From the NCBI GenBank assembly GCA_028095005.1, contig CM051459.1, positions 23,112,699 to 23,176,698 on the forward strand: 64,000 nt of DNA, read 5' to 3'. A program made the position numbers and the translations under genes. Source of the DNA: Rhynchospora pubera (lineage: Eukaryota > Streptophyta > Magnoliopsida > Poales > Cyperaceae). Positions 11,515-22,077 of the stretch are shown one piece after another; position 1 is the stretch's first letter, and each line of letters opens with the position of its first letter. Under the pieces are notes generated by a model, which worked only from the letters and a program-made list of their open reading frames with translations, searched no databases and was not told the DNA's origin.

Positions 11515-13252
11515 TGATCGGGTGTAGAACCAAGTCTCAAAATAAATAAACCTCGTTTACCGATCTAATCGTTTGCAGAACAGCTCGAGGGTCGAATCCA
11601 CAGGGACGGTGTTGGAATATCGGTATTTTACTTTACTAAACTAGCTAGACGAGTTCAACTTTCTTTTGTGGATTAAAGGTTGAAGATGAATACAAATCCT
11701 AGATCTAATACTAAGGTTAAAGTAAGAACTAAACAAGAGAAAATCAGCAGGTCAAATAATTCTAGGGTTTCTGGTTCCAAACGATTCTACCTCTGTCAAA
11801 GTTGGAACGGTCCGTTCCAATGGTTGGAACGGTCCGTTTCAGTCTCTGTCAACGATTGGAACTGGTCGTTCTAGGTCAGACGCCCCCTTTCGGGCGATCC
11901 GTTCTGACCTTGGAACGGTCCGTTCCAATGGTTGATACTTGTTTTGTCATCCTACTTAGTTATTTGCTGAGTGTTTTTACGTGAATTAGACCAAACCTAA
12001 CCTACAGACTTGCGCTCTAACTTTCGTTCAGGTCAAGTTGAAGGGTTATGTTTGATAAATCCTAAAAACTCCTAAATTTCAACTCTCGTTTCTTGGTTTA
12101 GGTGTTTCTAATTGATTTCTGGGTCTTGGTAAACTCTCAACCTCTCGGTTTGTTGAGTAAAACTTCTAATTACTTGAAGTTTGGTTAAATCCTTTCGGAT
12201 ATCGCCTACCTAATTGATCTAAGTGTTTGCTTGTTATTGCAGATTGACTTTACTTTGACAATTAAACTAGGCCTTTGTTTAACGCAATAATCAGATTCAA
12301 ACAGTAACAAATTGCAACAAAAAGATAGAATAAAATTGCAGAAATCATAAACGCAACTTAACTTAGCAAATAAACAAGTATTCAAACAAAACAAGCAACT
12401 AAGTAGAAAGGTTTACAACCATAGCCCTAGAACAATCAACTCAACAACTAAAAGACATCATGCAAAACAAAGAGAAATAGGAAATAAAGGAAGAATAAAA
12501 CCCAATATGTCCTTGCTTTCTCTTGTAGGTCGAAGTCTTCTATCGAAACGCCTTGTTTCTGCCACAAACCAGTCGATTCGGCGCTGCCACGATCTTGACC
12601 TGAGACTTTTCTCTCAAATAGAACTATATCTAACCTTAACTTGGATCTGGAATTGAACTTCTCTCTTGTATATCTCAAAAATCCCCTCAAACTATGTTTA
12701 AATAGGCATTAGAAATGTGTAGAGATCATGGAAATAGCAGAAGACACGTTCTGGAAGTGCCAGAGATAGATTAGAACCGCCATGACATAATAGAACTCTA
12801 AATTTGGCAACTCTGGACTATTTCTAGATGTTCTGGCGGTTTCTGTTGGGGCGGACCGTTCTAATATGGGACGGCTCATCCCAATCATCTAGAACGGGCA
12901 ATCCTGCTGTTTCTGGCAGTTTCGGCTGGGGCGGACCGTTCTAATTTGGAACGGTCCGTTCCAGAAATTTCAGCACTGCGTCCTGACAGTATTTTGCCCA
13001 TATCTCCTTCATTCGGACTCCGATTGAGGTGATTCAAGAACCGTTGGAAAGCTTACAACAAGCTCTACATCATTATTGATTCATCCAAGTCATGTTTTTG
13101 TCCAAAATCTGCATTAATGTAGGAATTATGGTAGTAACTCATTCTTGACACAAATCCTAATTAAAATAACCCTAATTAACCTAACTCAAGTCAAATTGGT
13201 TTAGTTTTGAGACAAAATTCTACCAAAATATAAGTATAAAATCCTCTCATCA
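11515..13252 (-). repeat. 5' LTR of the LARD-like element (complete, 1738 bp)
   Basis: On the minus strand the LTR runs TGATGAGAGG...CGATCA, with the canonical TG/CA ends. It directly abuts unique sequence at 13253 that is contiguous in the empty paralogous site at 50371. The palindrome GGAACGGTCCGTTCC recurs here as in the 3' LTR. Confidence 0.92.
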
Positions 13253-13257
13253 GTTTT
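13253..13257. other. Right target-site duplication of the LARD element
   Basis: GTTTT follows the LTR. The uninserted paralog reads TAATG then GTTTTGTTTA at 50366-50380, so GTTTT is the expected 5-bp duplication. The left copy lies outside the window. Confidence 0.6.
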
Positions 13258-14205
13258 GTTTATGGGATTTTTAATTTATGTTTCGGTGGGAAGGTTAGGA
13301 TTTGTGAAAAAAAAATTAATGTGTTACTTTCATATTCCACACGATATTAATATATATGTAGCAATAAAAACTAAGTTGAAAATTATGTGCATATTGAAAT
13401 CTCCTGTTCCTATTTGCACTTTATAAAGTCATGAGATCTCTCACGTGTTGTTTTGCACGACTAAAATACTCTCCATGTTTATGAATGATTTGTAAATTAA
13501 TGATGTTGTTCTGAACTCAATATAATAACGAAACGGCCATCTTATTTTGCAGAACTTCTTTAATGATTTTTTCCCCCCAGAGAGCGCTATATTTCAAATA
13601 ATTAATGCGGGGTCCAAAAAAAAATGATGTATTTTGTTATTATGATAGATCTTGTTTAAATGCTTTAAGTGGATAAACTTTTTTGGTTTATTTAATTATA
13701 ATTAATTTGTGATATTTAGGAGACAATTGAAAATTGAAAATAGTTGATAATTGAATAATCTAATTAATTTTATCTTCTGCTTTGTCCAGTTAAATAATCA
13801 ACAGGCCACTATCATTCTAGATGATCTTTGGCATGAGACTGAGAGGAGGGTAATTAGGACATATTTTGTTTGGAAGTGAAACAAATTGAAAATAACTAAT
13901 AAATAAACATAGTGATAATTTAATTCTCTAATTATTTCTTCTCAACTAGTGGTTCATCATTACCAATATAACTTGCATACATGTAGCCTTCCGTCGTCAA
14001 CTCGTCATATAATTTTGGTTCCTGCCATGGTCCTGAACTTAAAGTCCAAAGTGATCCAAAAAAAAAAAAAACCCTAGGTCGAATTAGAGAATAGAGGGGT
14101 ATACACCAAATTTTAAAGGATAAAATCCAATTTTAAAGAATAGGGGGTATATTTCCAATTAGAGAAAATTAGAGGGGTACGCACCCAAAAATGGTCATGG
14201 CCCGC

Positions 14206-14227
14206 CTCATGACTCATGAGTCATGAG
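14206..14227. repeat. 22-bp perfect palindrome
   Basis: CTCATGACTCATGAGTCATG plus AG is its own reverse complement. It is present in S1 and absent from the otherwise matching S3 position (near 56776). It contains TGACTCA and TGAGTCA, the core recognised by bZIP/GCN4-type factors. Confidence 0.85.
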
Positions 14228-15275
14228 CCCAACTTAAATTCTTCCGTTACAAGCCGAAATTTAAAAAAAAATAATATTAAAATAATATAATCCAATAAAA
14301 TTAATATCAAAATAATCAGTTTAATATAAATAGTATCGTAAGATCGGAATCCAGGATTCCGATCTAACGTTTAGTTTATATATAGGGGTTTCCGATCTAG
14401 AGAAGCTGCCTTCGCTCTCGCTTGGACTCTCCTTTCCGCGAGCACAGTAAGTTTTTTTTATTTTTTTTATTTATTTAATTTTTTATTTATTTAGTTTATT
14501 AGTTTTTAATTTAATTAATTAAATTTAAAAATAGGAAAAATATTGATAAAATATTTGAAAAATCTGAAAAAATTAGGAAAAATAAAATGTAAATATATAT
14601 GTAATTTATTAATTATATTGTATTTTTTTTGTCTTTTTATTTGTTTATTCAGTACTTAATTAATTAGAAAAATAGATAATAAATTGTAAAATTATTTTAA
14701 AAATACGGAAAAATAAGAAAAATTCATATGAAAATTTATGTGTAATTAATTAATTTATTTTTTATTTTTTTTGCTTTTAATAATTAAGATTTTGATAATT
14801 AAATATGGGAAAAATTAGAAAAATGATAATAATTGATGGTATTAATTAAAAATGTAGGTACAAAATTGTTTAGAAGAGAGTCAATTTCTTTCTACTCCAG
14901 GTTAGCTTTTTTATATGTTTATTTTATTATTGTTTGAATAGAAATGTTTGTGAATTGCTTGTAGATTGATTGATTGTTTGAAAATTTGTGAAATACAATG
15001 ATTGTAAAATTGTGAAATGCTTGTGAAATGGTTGTGAAATGCAATGTTTGTGAAATGCAATGATTGTAAAATTTAAATGATTTATTCAAATTGGGTTGGG
15101 TTGGGTTCAAATTGGAATGAAATTGGGTTGGGTTGGGTTCAAGTTGGGTTGAAATTGGGTTGAAATTGGGTTGTAAATGGGTTCAGATTTTTTGGAAAAC
15201 TCTCCCGGTACAGGGGAGATGCTGCCGAAATTTTTATAGATTTTATACTTTATTAAATTTTAATTGCATTAACAG

Positions 15276-15499
15276 TCGAAATGCCACCGCGAAGAAGAAG
15301 ACCAGAGGATCCACGTCGATCCACGAGGCGTCGAGGAGATCCTGGCGCATCTACATCAGGAGGAGATCCTGGCGCATCTACATCAGGAGGAGATCCTGGC
15401 GCTTCTTCATCTGCCCTCCCTGCTGCCCCCCCCCCCCCCGTTCCTCCTCCGGCTGATCAGCTTCTGCATCTCAGTCACTCTGAGCTTCGAGGCGTACGA
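15276..15499 (+). CDS. Putative MULE-internal exon, Arg/Pro-rich N-terminus
   Basis: After a consensus acceptor (AACAG, 15271-15275) an ATG at 15281 opens a frame starting MPPRRRRPEDP. It then has two and a partial third copy of the 9-residue repeat GDPGASTSG (27-bp units from 15335), followed by an Ala/Pro stretch encoded partly by a run of C. The frame reaches a consensus donor GTAAGT at 15500. An upstream donor (CACAGTAAGT, GT at 14447) would give a leader exon and an intron of about 830 bp. No downstream exon is recognisable, so the gene is probably broken or was captured only in part. The product is unknown to me. Confidence 0.35.
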
Positions 15500-15640
15500 G
15501 TAAGTTTTTTTTTATATATATATTTTAATAGTATATATAGGAAATAATTTATTTTTTAAATTATTTATGTAGTTAATTTTTGTATATAGTTAATAGTATA
15601 TATATTAAATAATATGTTTTTAACAGTGGGTTTTTAACTC

Positions 15641-15724
15641 TTTCAACATTTTTAGGCGTACCATTTGTTCAAAACAAAAATGACAAAGGACCAAGATAGT
15701 CACACTTTCAACTGAAAAAACAGC
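15641..15724. repeat. 84-bp direct repeat inside the MULE, copy 1
   Basis: Near-exact match to 15831-15914, offset 190 bp, beginning TTTCAACATTTTTAGGCG. The intervening 106 bp differs. Confidence 0.85.
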
Positions 15725-15830
15725 TCTGGATTCGAAAAGTTTGGCGCTAGAAAAATATGAAATACGCTCTGAAAAATTCTAACAAAAATAGTGAGCTGTT
15801 AATTGGCGGACCTATTTTCCTAAACTTAAA

Positions 15831-15914
15831 TTTCAACATTTTTAGGCGTACCATTTGTTCAAAACAAAAATGACAAAGGACCAAGATAGTCACACTTTCA
15901 ACTGAAAAAACAGT
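15831..15914. repeat. 84-bp direct repeat inside the MULE, copy 2
   Basis: Second copy of the repeat at 15641-15724. After it the sequence becomes very AT-rich (to about 16550) with nothing coding. Confidence 0.85.
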
Positions 15915-16587
15915 TCTACATTCAACTTAGGATTACGAATATTACAATTATTACAATTAAAATTTAAATATATATATTATATTTTTTGTAATTAAAATTG
16001 ATTTTAATTTTATCATATTCATTAATTAAAATAATTCATTACCTAAAATAAATTATTTTTTTCAAATATAATTACTTACATTAAATTAGTTAAATTAAAT
16101 TAAATTATTCCATCCTTTTCAAATATAATTACTTAAATTAAATTAGTCAAATGAAATTAAATTTAATTAGTTAAATTAAATTAGTTAAATTAAATTAGTT
16201 AAATTAAATTAAATTATTACATATTCATAGCTACATAAAGTATTATGTACTTATTATGTACAACATTTAACATAATTGAAAATTTTTAATATTAAAAATA
16301 AAACCATCCATATAAAATTAATATCAAAACTTTAAATATTAAAATATTTTTCATAATATAGAATTATATTATATTAATTTAATATTAAAATTTTATATAT
16401 TTAATTAATGTTTATAAATAGAAGTAAAATAAAATATATTAATTTAATATTTTATCTTCAAAATATATTACTAAAATTTCATAATATATTAATTTAATAT
16501 TAAAATTTCATATATTTAATTAATTTTAATAATAGAAGTACAATAAAACCATGAAAAACGACAGAATTGAGCAGTTACAGAACTGTT

Positions 16588-16705
16588 CGGATTCCTGGAT
16601 TCCGATCTAACGTTAGATCGGAATCCCAGAATCCGATCTAACGTTAGATCGGAATTCAGGAATCCGATCTAACGTTCGGAATCCAGGATTCCGATCTTAC
16701 GATAC
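16588..16705. repeat. Subterminal inverted repeat cluster of the MULE
   Basis: Repeated units built from GATCGGAATCC and GGATTCCGATC joined by TAACGTTA alternate in both orientations next to the right TIR. A single such unit is present at the left TIR (14342-14370). Subterminal repeats of this kind are typical transposase-binding or fold-back structures. Confidence 0.75.
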
Positions 16706-16791
16706 TATTTATATTAAACTGATTATTTTGATATTAATTTTATTGGATTATATTATTTTAATATTATTTTTTAAAATTTCGGCGTTACAAG

Positions 16792-19389
16792 CATGAATTG
16801 CTTTTCCGTTAATCCGGCCTTTTATGATAATTGGATATATTGATTGATTATTGATGTGTATCAACGGAAGGATCCAATACTTCATACCAAAATCAAATCA
16901 AATCAAAATTATAATGCGAGGGTGTCGAAGATTACTTTGCTAAATTTATCCTGACACGGCTACCATTTTCTCATTTTGCTGGATTGTCCGATTAAATATT
17001 TTTGGATTTATGCAACGTCAAACTCTGTAAAAATTCGTGTGACGAGTCTTTTCGATAATAGAATAGACCCGTATCAGAAGTAGCAAATATTTGGCAGCGC
17101 AATGTTTCGGCGTCTCCCGTTTATATTTTGTGATGATCGGAGACCTTGTTCCGCCTTTCCTTATCTTCTCCTCCTCTCTTTGTTCAATCCTGTCATACAC
17201 CCAATCCCTCAATTCGTGCCCCAATTTGCGCCTCCTCTTTCCTCCTCCACCTCTCTCTCTTACTACCGATCTAAAGTCTAAACCCTAACAGAAAATTATC
17301 AAGAACGACGGCACATCGTGGTACCAACGAGATCCAGGCGGCGATGCACGTTGATGTGTTGATTGTACAGATTGCATATTCATTCCTTTCCCTTTCGAAT
17401 AAAACTGGGATTTGGCACTCTCTCTCTCTCTCACTTCATCCAAGGTGATAAATATTGGATGGTACCTTCAAGGAGTAAATTTTGCTATCAAAATATGATT
17501 ATATGCTAATATGAGACCCTCAAAACCTTACTCGAGCGTTTTGAACCCAGCCATGGCATGACAATGGAAGGTAGCTTTGTATAAGCTATATAGAAGGTTT
17601 CAGTATATTGTATCAGTACTGCTCTGAAAATATTTTATCTTTTTTTAATTGTTGATTGCTGATTTATACATGATAGATATAAAGCAAAAAAATATATAAA
17701 GCATTAAATGAAAATGATATTTAGGTTCAACATATATTTCGATAACTAGAAGTGCTAGTGGTTGCATATCCCTTTTACATTTTCAAACATGGTCTGCTTG
17801 TTGAACAATTAATTGAATTAAGGTTTAATTTAGCCATACCAAGATAATTATGGCCAAATAGCCAAGATAAGTTAGTTTTTTCTTAATGAAAGCTACTTTT
17901 TCTGTAATAGATTAAGCTTCTTTAGATTTTTTTTTTTTTTGTGTGTGATAAGTATCCATAAGCAGCAATAACTTAGTTAAGGCACCATACCAGTAAGTAA
18001 AAGTTGTCTTCCTTTTTGTTGTTAAGAGTTCTTTTCTCAAGTGATCCTCGAACATTGGTAAATGAAAGTTTCGACACAACACAGCCACTTTTTTTCGAAA
18101 AAAGGGTGAGATTATTAATACAAAAAGTTGAATATCCTTATGTTGATGCATTCAATATCGACTGTATCCATATTGGTAAAATTGGGAGATCTATGTTTCA
18201 ATCCTTCTTGATTTTCCAACAAAGCAGAAGACTCTTTTGTTGATGAGGCAGAACAAAGAGGTACAATAGTCAAGCATTATTTTAGCTCAGGAAGTTGAGA
18301 ACATGCTAAATGATAGAAAGTACCATGAGACAGAAATTTTAAACATTTTCATCAGATAAGATTATTTCACATTGGTTAGCTGATGATGAGATTAATCTCA
18401 CCAATATTTGGTAAAGCTCGGTACAATATAGATTTACTAGCTGATCGTTCTATTTTTTCTTATTTATTACTTTAGGTTTATCTGTTTGTAAATGATAACA
18501 CCTTTGCTAACTGACGAGATGCAATTAGAAAAGAAGGATAAAAAAATTACTAGGCAGAGTTTGTACCAATTTAATTTGATTACTTTAATTTGTTTACAAT
18601 TTTCACATGTAGAGATGTCTAATTTGACTTTCATTACTGCCTATTAAACTGATATATTTTATAAACCTGCATTGCTTATTGGCACTTCAAGCATTGGATG
18701 TGGTCTCAAGAATACTGCCTATTATTTGGTGGATGTTACAAAGTTGATCGACATCTTTTTTTTGGGCCAAAAGAGGTAATGTTTTTCCTTTGTTAAATTT
18801 GTTTTTTATTCAATTAAGTTAAGCAAGACATTCATTTGAGCACTTTCAGTTCAAAAATTAAACGGTCAACCCGAGAACATTGCCAAAAGTTGCAGTAGCA
18901 AGGAAGGATTGAATGGCGAGTCTTCAATATATGCAATGCAAAAGAAAGAAATGTTTCTCTGGTTCATTTCCTCATTGATCAGGTACGGATCAGTAAATTA
19001 AATTTGTAGTGATTTATTAACTATAGGTGAAAAAAAAATCACCTAGACTCTTGAAAATTGATATCATTGCACATATTTTTTTAGTAGGGATACATCATGG
19101 GAAAAAAAGAAAAAAATTAATTTATTAATAACATGTGAAATTAACTTTATACAAACTTATTCAGACCAAAAACAACCTACACTTCTCTTCAGTGACTCGA
19201 ACAAAATTCACATAAACAACAAAATTTTAGTGCTGGTGCTGGAATTAGAACATTGTCTACACAAAAAGCCCATCTAAATAAGAGTGACTCAAGTATTATT
19301 TTTTATTAAGTGTGTTAATTCAGAATTGTAGACTCAAGCTTGGCATAGTGCCAGCAATCTAAATAAAAATTAAAAAAAGGGTTAAAAAA
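16792..19389. other. S1 spacer with promoter/5'UTR-like stretch
   Basis: No gene is supported. 17090-17330 is a CT-rich stretch ending in a telo-box-like AAACCCTAA (17280-17288) and a short CT microsatellite follows near 17420; this resembles the promoter and 5' leader of a plant gene but no coding continuation is recognised. 18292-18795 is missing from S3. The rest is AT-rich and matches 56801-59237. Confidence 0.4.
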
Positions 19390-20020
19390 TTATCGCTTCT
19401 CCCAAAACCAGTGGCTCGGCCTGAAAATTTGTTTCAGAAAGGCCATTTTTGGAACATTCCAATGTACAACATGCCTGAAATCAAAGTGGAAATTTGAAAA
19501 CTGTAGTAGCCCTGAACTTGAATGTATGACTTAAAACATGGTGAAATTGTGTACTTGCATATTTTCCCTGAATTTGGCGTCCAAAAATAGTATCCTGGTT
19601 ACCCAGTAGCTGAGACCAAGAAGTAGTAGCTAATATGAGCAATAATGCATGGCGAACTATATATTTAAATGCCAAAAGTGATTAATTGATACCAGATATA
19701 ATAGATCTCCAAGGAAATGACATTACAAAGCTGAGACGCCAGTGTCCAATTGATTTATCCTACAGCCAAATGTACAAAAGAAAATGTTTTAAAAAGACAT
19801 GCATAAAATTTTAGCAAATTAATATTTGGACCAATAAGTTAAATAAAATAATAAATTTACCTCATGGTCCTCCCATTTTGTGAGATTCATATTATGTTTT
19901 TCTAGCAAATTTGTGCAGTTCCTTTTAAAACGGTTAACGCCTCTGAATGAACAAGCTGGATCAACAAATTCACAGTCCTCTTCATAAGCCTTAAGTGTCA
20001 AGTTTCCTGGAGTAGCCAAA
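19390..20020 (-). pseudogene. DUF2358/NTF2-like gene, 3'-terminal exons, pseudogene copy S1
   Basis: Four exons on the minus strand join in phase at GT-AG sites: 19861-20020, 19693-19759, 19555-19609 and 19390-19474. Translated, they give motifs AYEEDCEFVDP, RFKRNCTN, KWEDHEDKSIGHWR, SFVMSFPWR, HWNVPKMAFLKQIF and WFWEKR before the stop. These match from memory the C-terminal half of plant DUF2358 proteins (NTF2-like fold, function poorly known). A TAA at 19599-19601 interrupts the third exon where the family has a codon after ATG (Ala-Thr-Gly), so the gene is dead. The 5' exons are not seen. The same stop is in the S3 copy, so inactivation preceded duplication. Confidence 0.8.
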
Positions 20021-20394
20021 CTCCATAGGTAAAATCTCTTAATTTTTTGGGCTAAATCGTCAAGTAAATAGTATTCTTGCTGTTATTTCTGGGTGCTTAA
20101 ATGGATTGAGCTATATTTTATATTATGCCGTTATCAAGTTAGCATTGGTTTATTTGTAGAAATTAAAATTAAAATACAATGCATTCATTCTTACTGGAAA
20201 TAAAATGAGAAGTTTCACTTGACTCGGAAAAGTCATTTCTTACATGAATTTGGGTGCACTTTGTAATAATTTTGCAATTAAAATATTTTTTTTCTCAAGA
20301 GTAGTACATCTGTTCCATGGCTGTGACTTTGATAGAGGTACAGTTATAATTAGACAGAGCATGACTTTAGAACGAATTTTTGTTTTATTCTTAA

Positions 20395-20752
20395 AAGCGT
20401 CATTTGGATTGCTCAGGAATAAGGAAGAATAGCTTCTTCCTAGGCATCCAAACAAGTTAGGAATAAGAAGAAAAATAGCTTATTCCTAGGAATAGCTTCT
20501 TCCAACAATTATATATACATAATTTCAACAAAATTAGCTAAATGAAATTCTGTGTGCTCTTTAATTAGTACTTTATTTAATATTAAGATAATAATTTTTA
20601 ATAATTTACTTAAATTAATATTAATTTGTTTATTCCTAACTCACCATCCCAACAATATTTCTTCTTCTTAGGAATAGCTTCTTCCCACTCTTCCTAATAT
20701 TTTCTTCCTAAAATACTTATTCCTTCCTTATTCCCATACCATCCAAACGAGC
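20395..20752. mobile_element. Possible Harbinger/Tourist-like MITE
   Basis: The ends are imperfect inverted repeats: TTTGGATTGCTCAGGAATAA on the left and, inverted from the right, TTTGGATGGTATGGGAATAA. Internal GGAATAGCTTCTTCC motifs repeat. I cannot define a clean target duplication. The region is absent from S3 within a larger deletion. Confidence 0.4.
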
Positions 20753-21790
20753 TAGGAATTAAACAATTTTACTCTTTAGAACAAAATTTTGTTTTACTCT
20801 ACATGACATGAGCTTTAATGTAAGTGTAACATTACATTTGAGGTTTCGATGCATGATGGTAATTAATTCTTATAGTTGTTTTCTTTTAGGCGGTGCTAAC
20901 AGTATCTTCCTTTACAATAAGAATGTGATTAAGAGAATGAGAGGAATGGCGACGGCGTTAATTAAGGGAATGAAATTAATGAATAGATACAACAGAAGCT
21001 TCCTTTACAATATCTGACCAAATCTGTTGGTTATATCAACAACAAAGAAACTTTTTATTATTTTTTTCCTCGCAAGTTAACTTTAGTCTTATTAGGGAGC
21101 TGAGGTTCTTTTCCAAAATTTGTTAGATATAATTTTTATTTCATATATTGGATTCTTGAATGGTCAGGTTCTGTAACTTATCCCAACCCAAAATTGTATA
21201 TCATGATTTTTTTTTGAAAAATAACTTTTAAGATTACATGTGTTAGATTATTTCATTAATTCACTATGGTTGTATCCTTTACTATATGTATTTTGCCATG
21301 TTAGAAATTATAATGCAAATTCTAATCATTTTTTATCTACTTATAGTCTTCATAATAGTCTAATTTTGACTTCAGGTTTGAGGATATGGTTGGTTGATGT
21401 GTGGAGAGCGTACTCATGATGTCTAAATTCACCGCCTATCAACCTCCACTTTTAGGTACTTAAAGCTTATACCTTATTTATGCTTTGACGAAATTATGAT
21501 CAACGCTTTGTTACAAATCTTCTTAGATTAAATAATTTTTCTTGTCGTAATAATTTTTGCAGGTTTAAAAGGAGTGCATGTTTTAAAATTGAATTGCAAA
21601 ACCAAAAAAATATAAAAAATGAGTTACAATTTACAAATAAATTTCTTATAAAAATAAAATAATAATTAATTTAAAATAAATCCCCCTAGTAATTACTAAA
21701 GTGCAACGGGAACTTAAAATTTGCACTGACGGACATAGTTCACCTTAAAATTGTTGCAAATCTTTGTCCATATTTTAATTAAAAGTTTAA
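20753..21790. other. AT-rich S1-only spacer
   Basis: No gene, repeat pair or known motif is supported. The open frame at 20808-21017 is short and unrecognised. S3 lacks most of this stretch; homology resumes near 21670 (59700 in S3). Confidence 0.5.
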
Positions 21791-22063
21791 GGCTCTGTTT
21801 GGATCGTATGAGATTAAGGGTAGGATTAGCTATTCAGGATTAAGATTCTTAATCCTAAATTCTTAAGAATAAGCTTAATCTCAAATTAAGACTTTTTGTT
21901 TGGATGAGGAAAGAATAAATAATGAGCTTTTCTTTCTAATCTCAACTCTTATTCTAACAAAATGTCGGATTAACTAATCTTAGTCTGATTAAGAATAAGT
22001 TCTTAATCCTGAATAGCTATTTAGTCTAGAATAGCCCTTATTCCTAACTATCCAAACAGGGCC
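21791..22063. mobile_element. Tourist-type MITE (about 273 bp)
   Basis: The ends read GGCTCTGTTTGGAT and, inverted, GGCCCTGTTTGGAT. They are flanked by TAA on both sides (21788-21790, 22064-22066), the 3-bp duplication of PIF/Harbinger elements. The S3 copy has a single TAA at the corresponding site near 59802, confirming insertion after duplication. Confidence 0.88.
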
Positions 22064-22077
22064 TAAGTTATCTACAG

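Larger units (their letters stand above)
1..13252 (-). mobile_element. LARD-like LTR retrotransposon, left end outside window
   Basis: Two long direct repeats (1-1531 and 11515-13252) flank about 10 kb. Directly inside the right repeat, the minus strand reads TGGCGCCGTTGCCGGGGA, complementary to the 3' end of tRNA-Asp, which is a known primer for Athila-type plant Ty3/gypsy elements. Directly inside the left repeat is a minus-strand purine tract. The element therefore runs right to left, with its 5' LTR at 11515-13252. The interior has no reverse transcriptase, integrase, protease or RNase H motif in any frame, so it fits a large retrotransposon derivative (LARD) that would need enzymes from a relative. 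The paralogous block at 50371 lacks it, which proves insertion. About 207 bp of the 3' LTR lies beyond the left edge. A nested element inside the interior is not excluded. Confidence 0.88.
14254..16782. mobile_element. Mutator-like element with long TIRs (2529 bp)
   Basis: Terminal inverted repeats of about 105-110 bp begin CCGAAATTT at each end (14254-14364 and 16672-16782, inverted). They are flanked by a 9-bp duplication CGTTACAAG at 14245-14253 and 16783-16791. The paralog has a single uninterrupted CGTTACAAG near 56793. Long TIRs with a 9-bp duplication are diagnostic of the Mutator superfamily. No transposase is visible, so it is non-autonomous. Its interior has a spliced-looking leader and a short proline/arginine-rich frame. 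Confidence 0.93.

Noticed and set aside
15429..15440. Run of C in the MULE exon
   Set aside because: Part of a Pro/Ala-coding low-complexity stretch; no separate function supported, and a possible site of sequencing error.
17018..17224. 68-aa minus-strand frame identical in S1 and S3
   Set aside because: Identity reflects the recent DNA duplication; the sequence is the complement of a CT-rich leader and has no domain.
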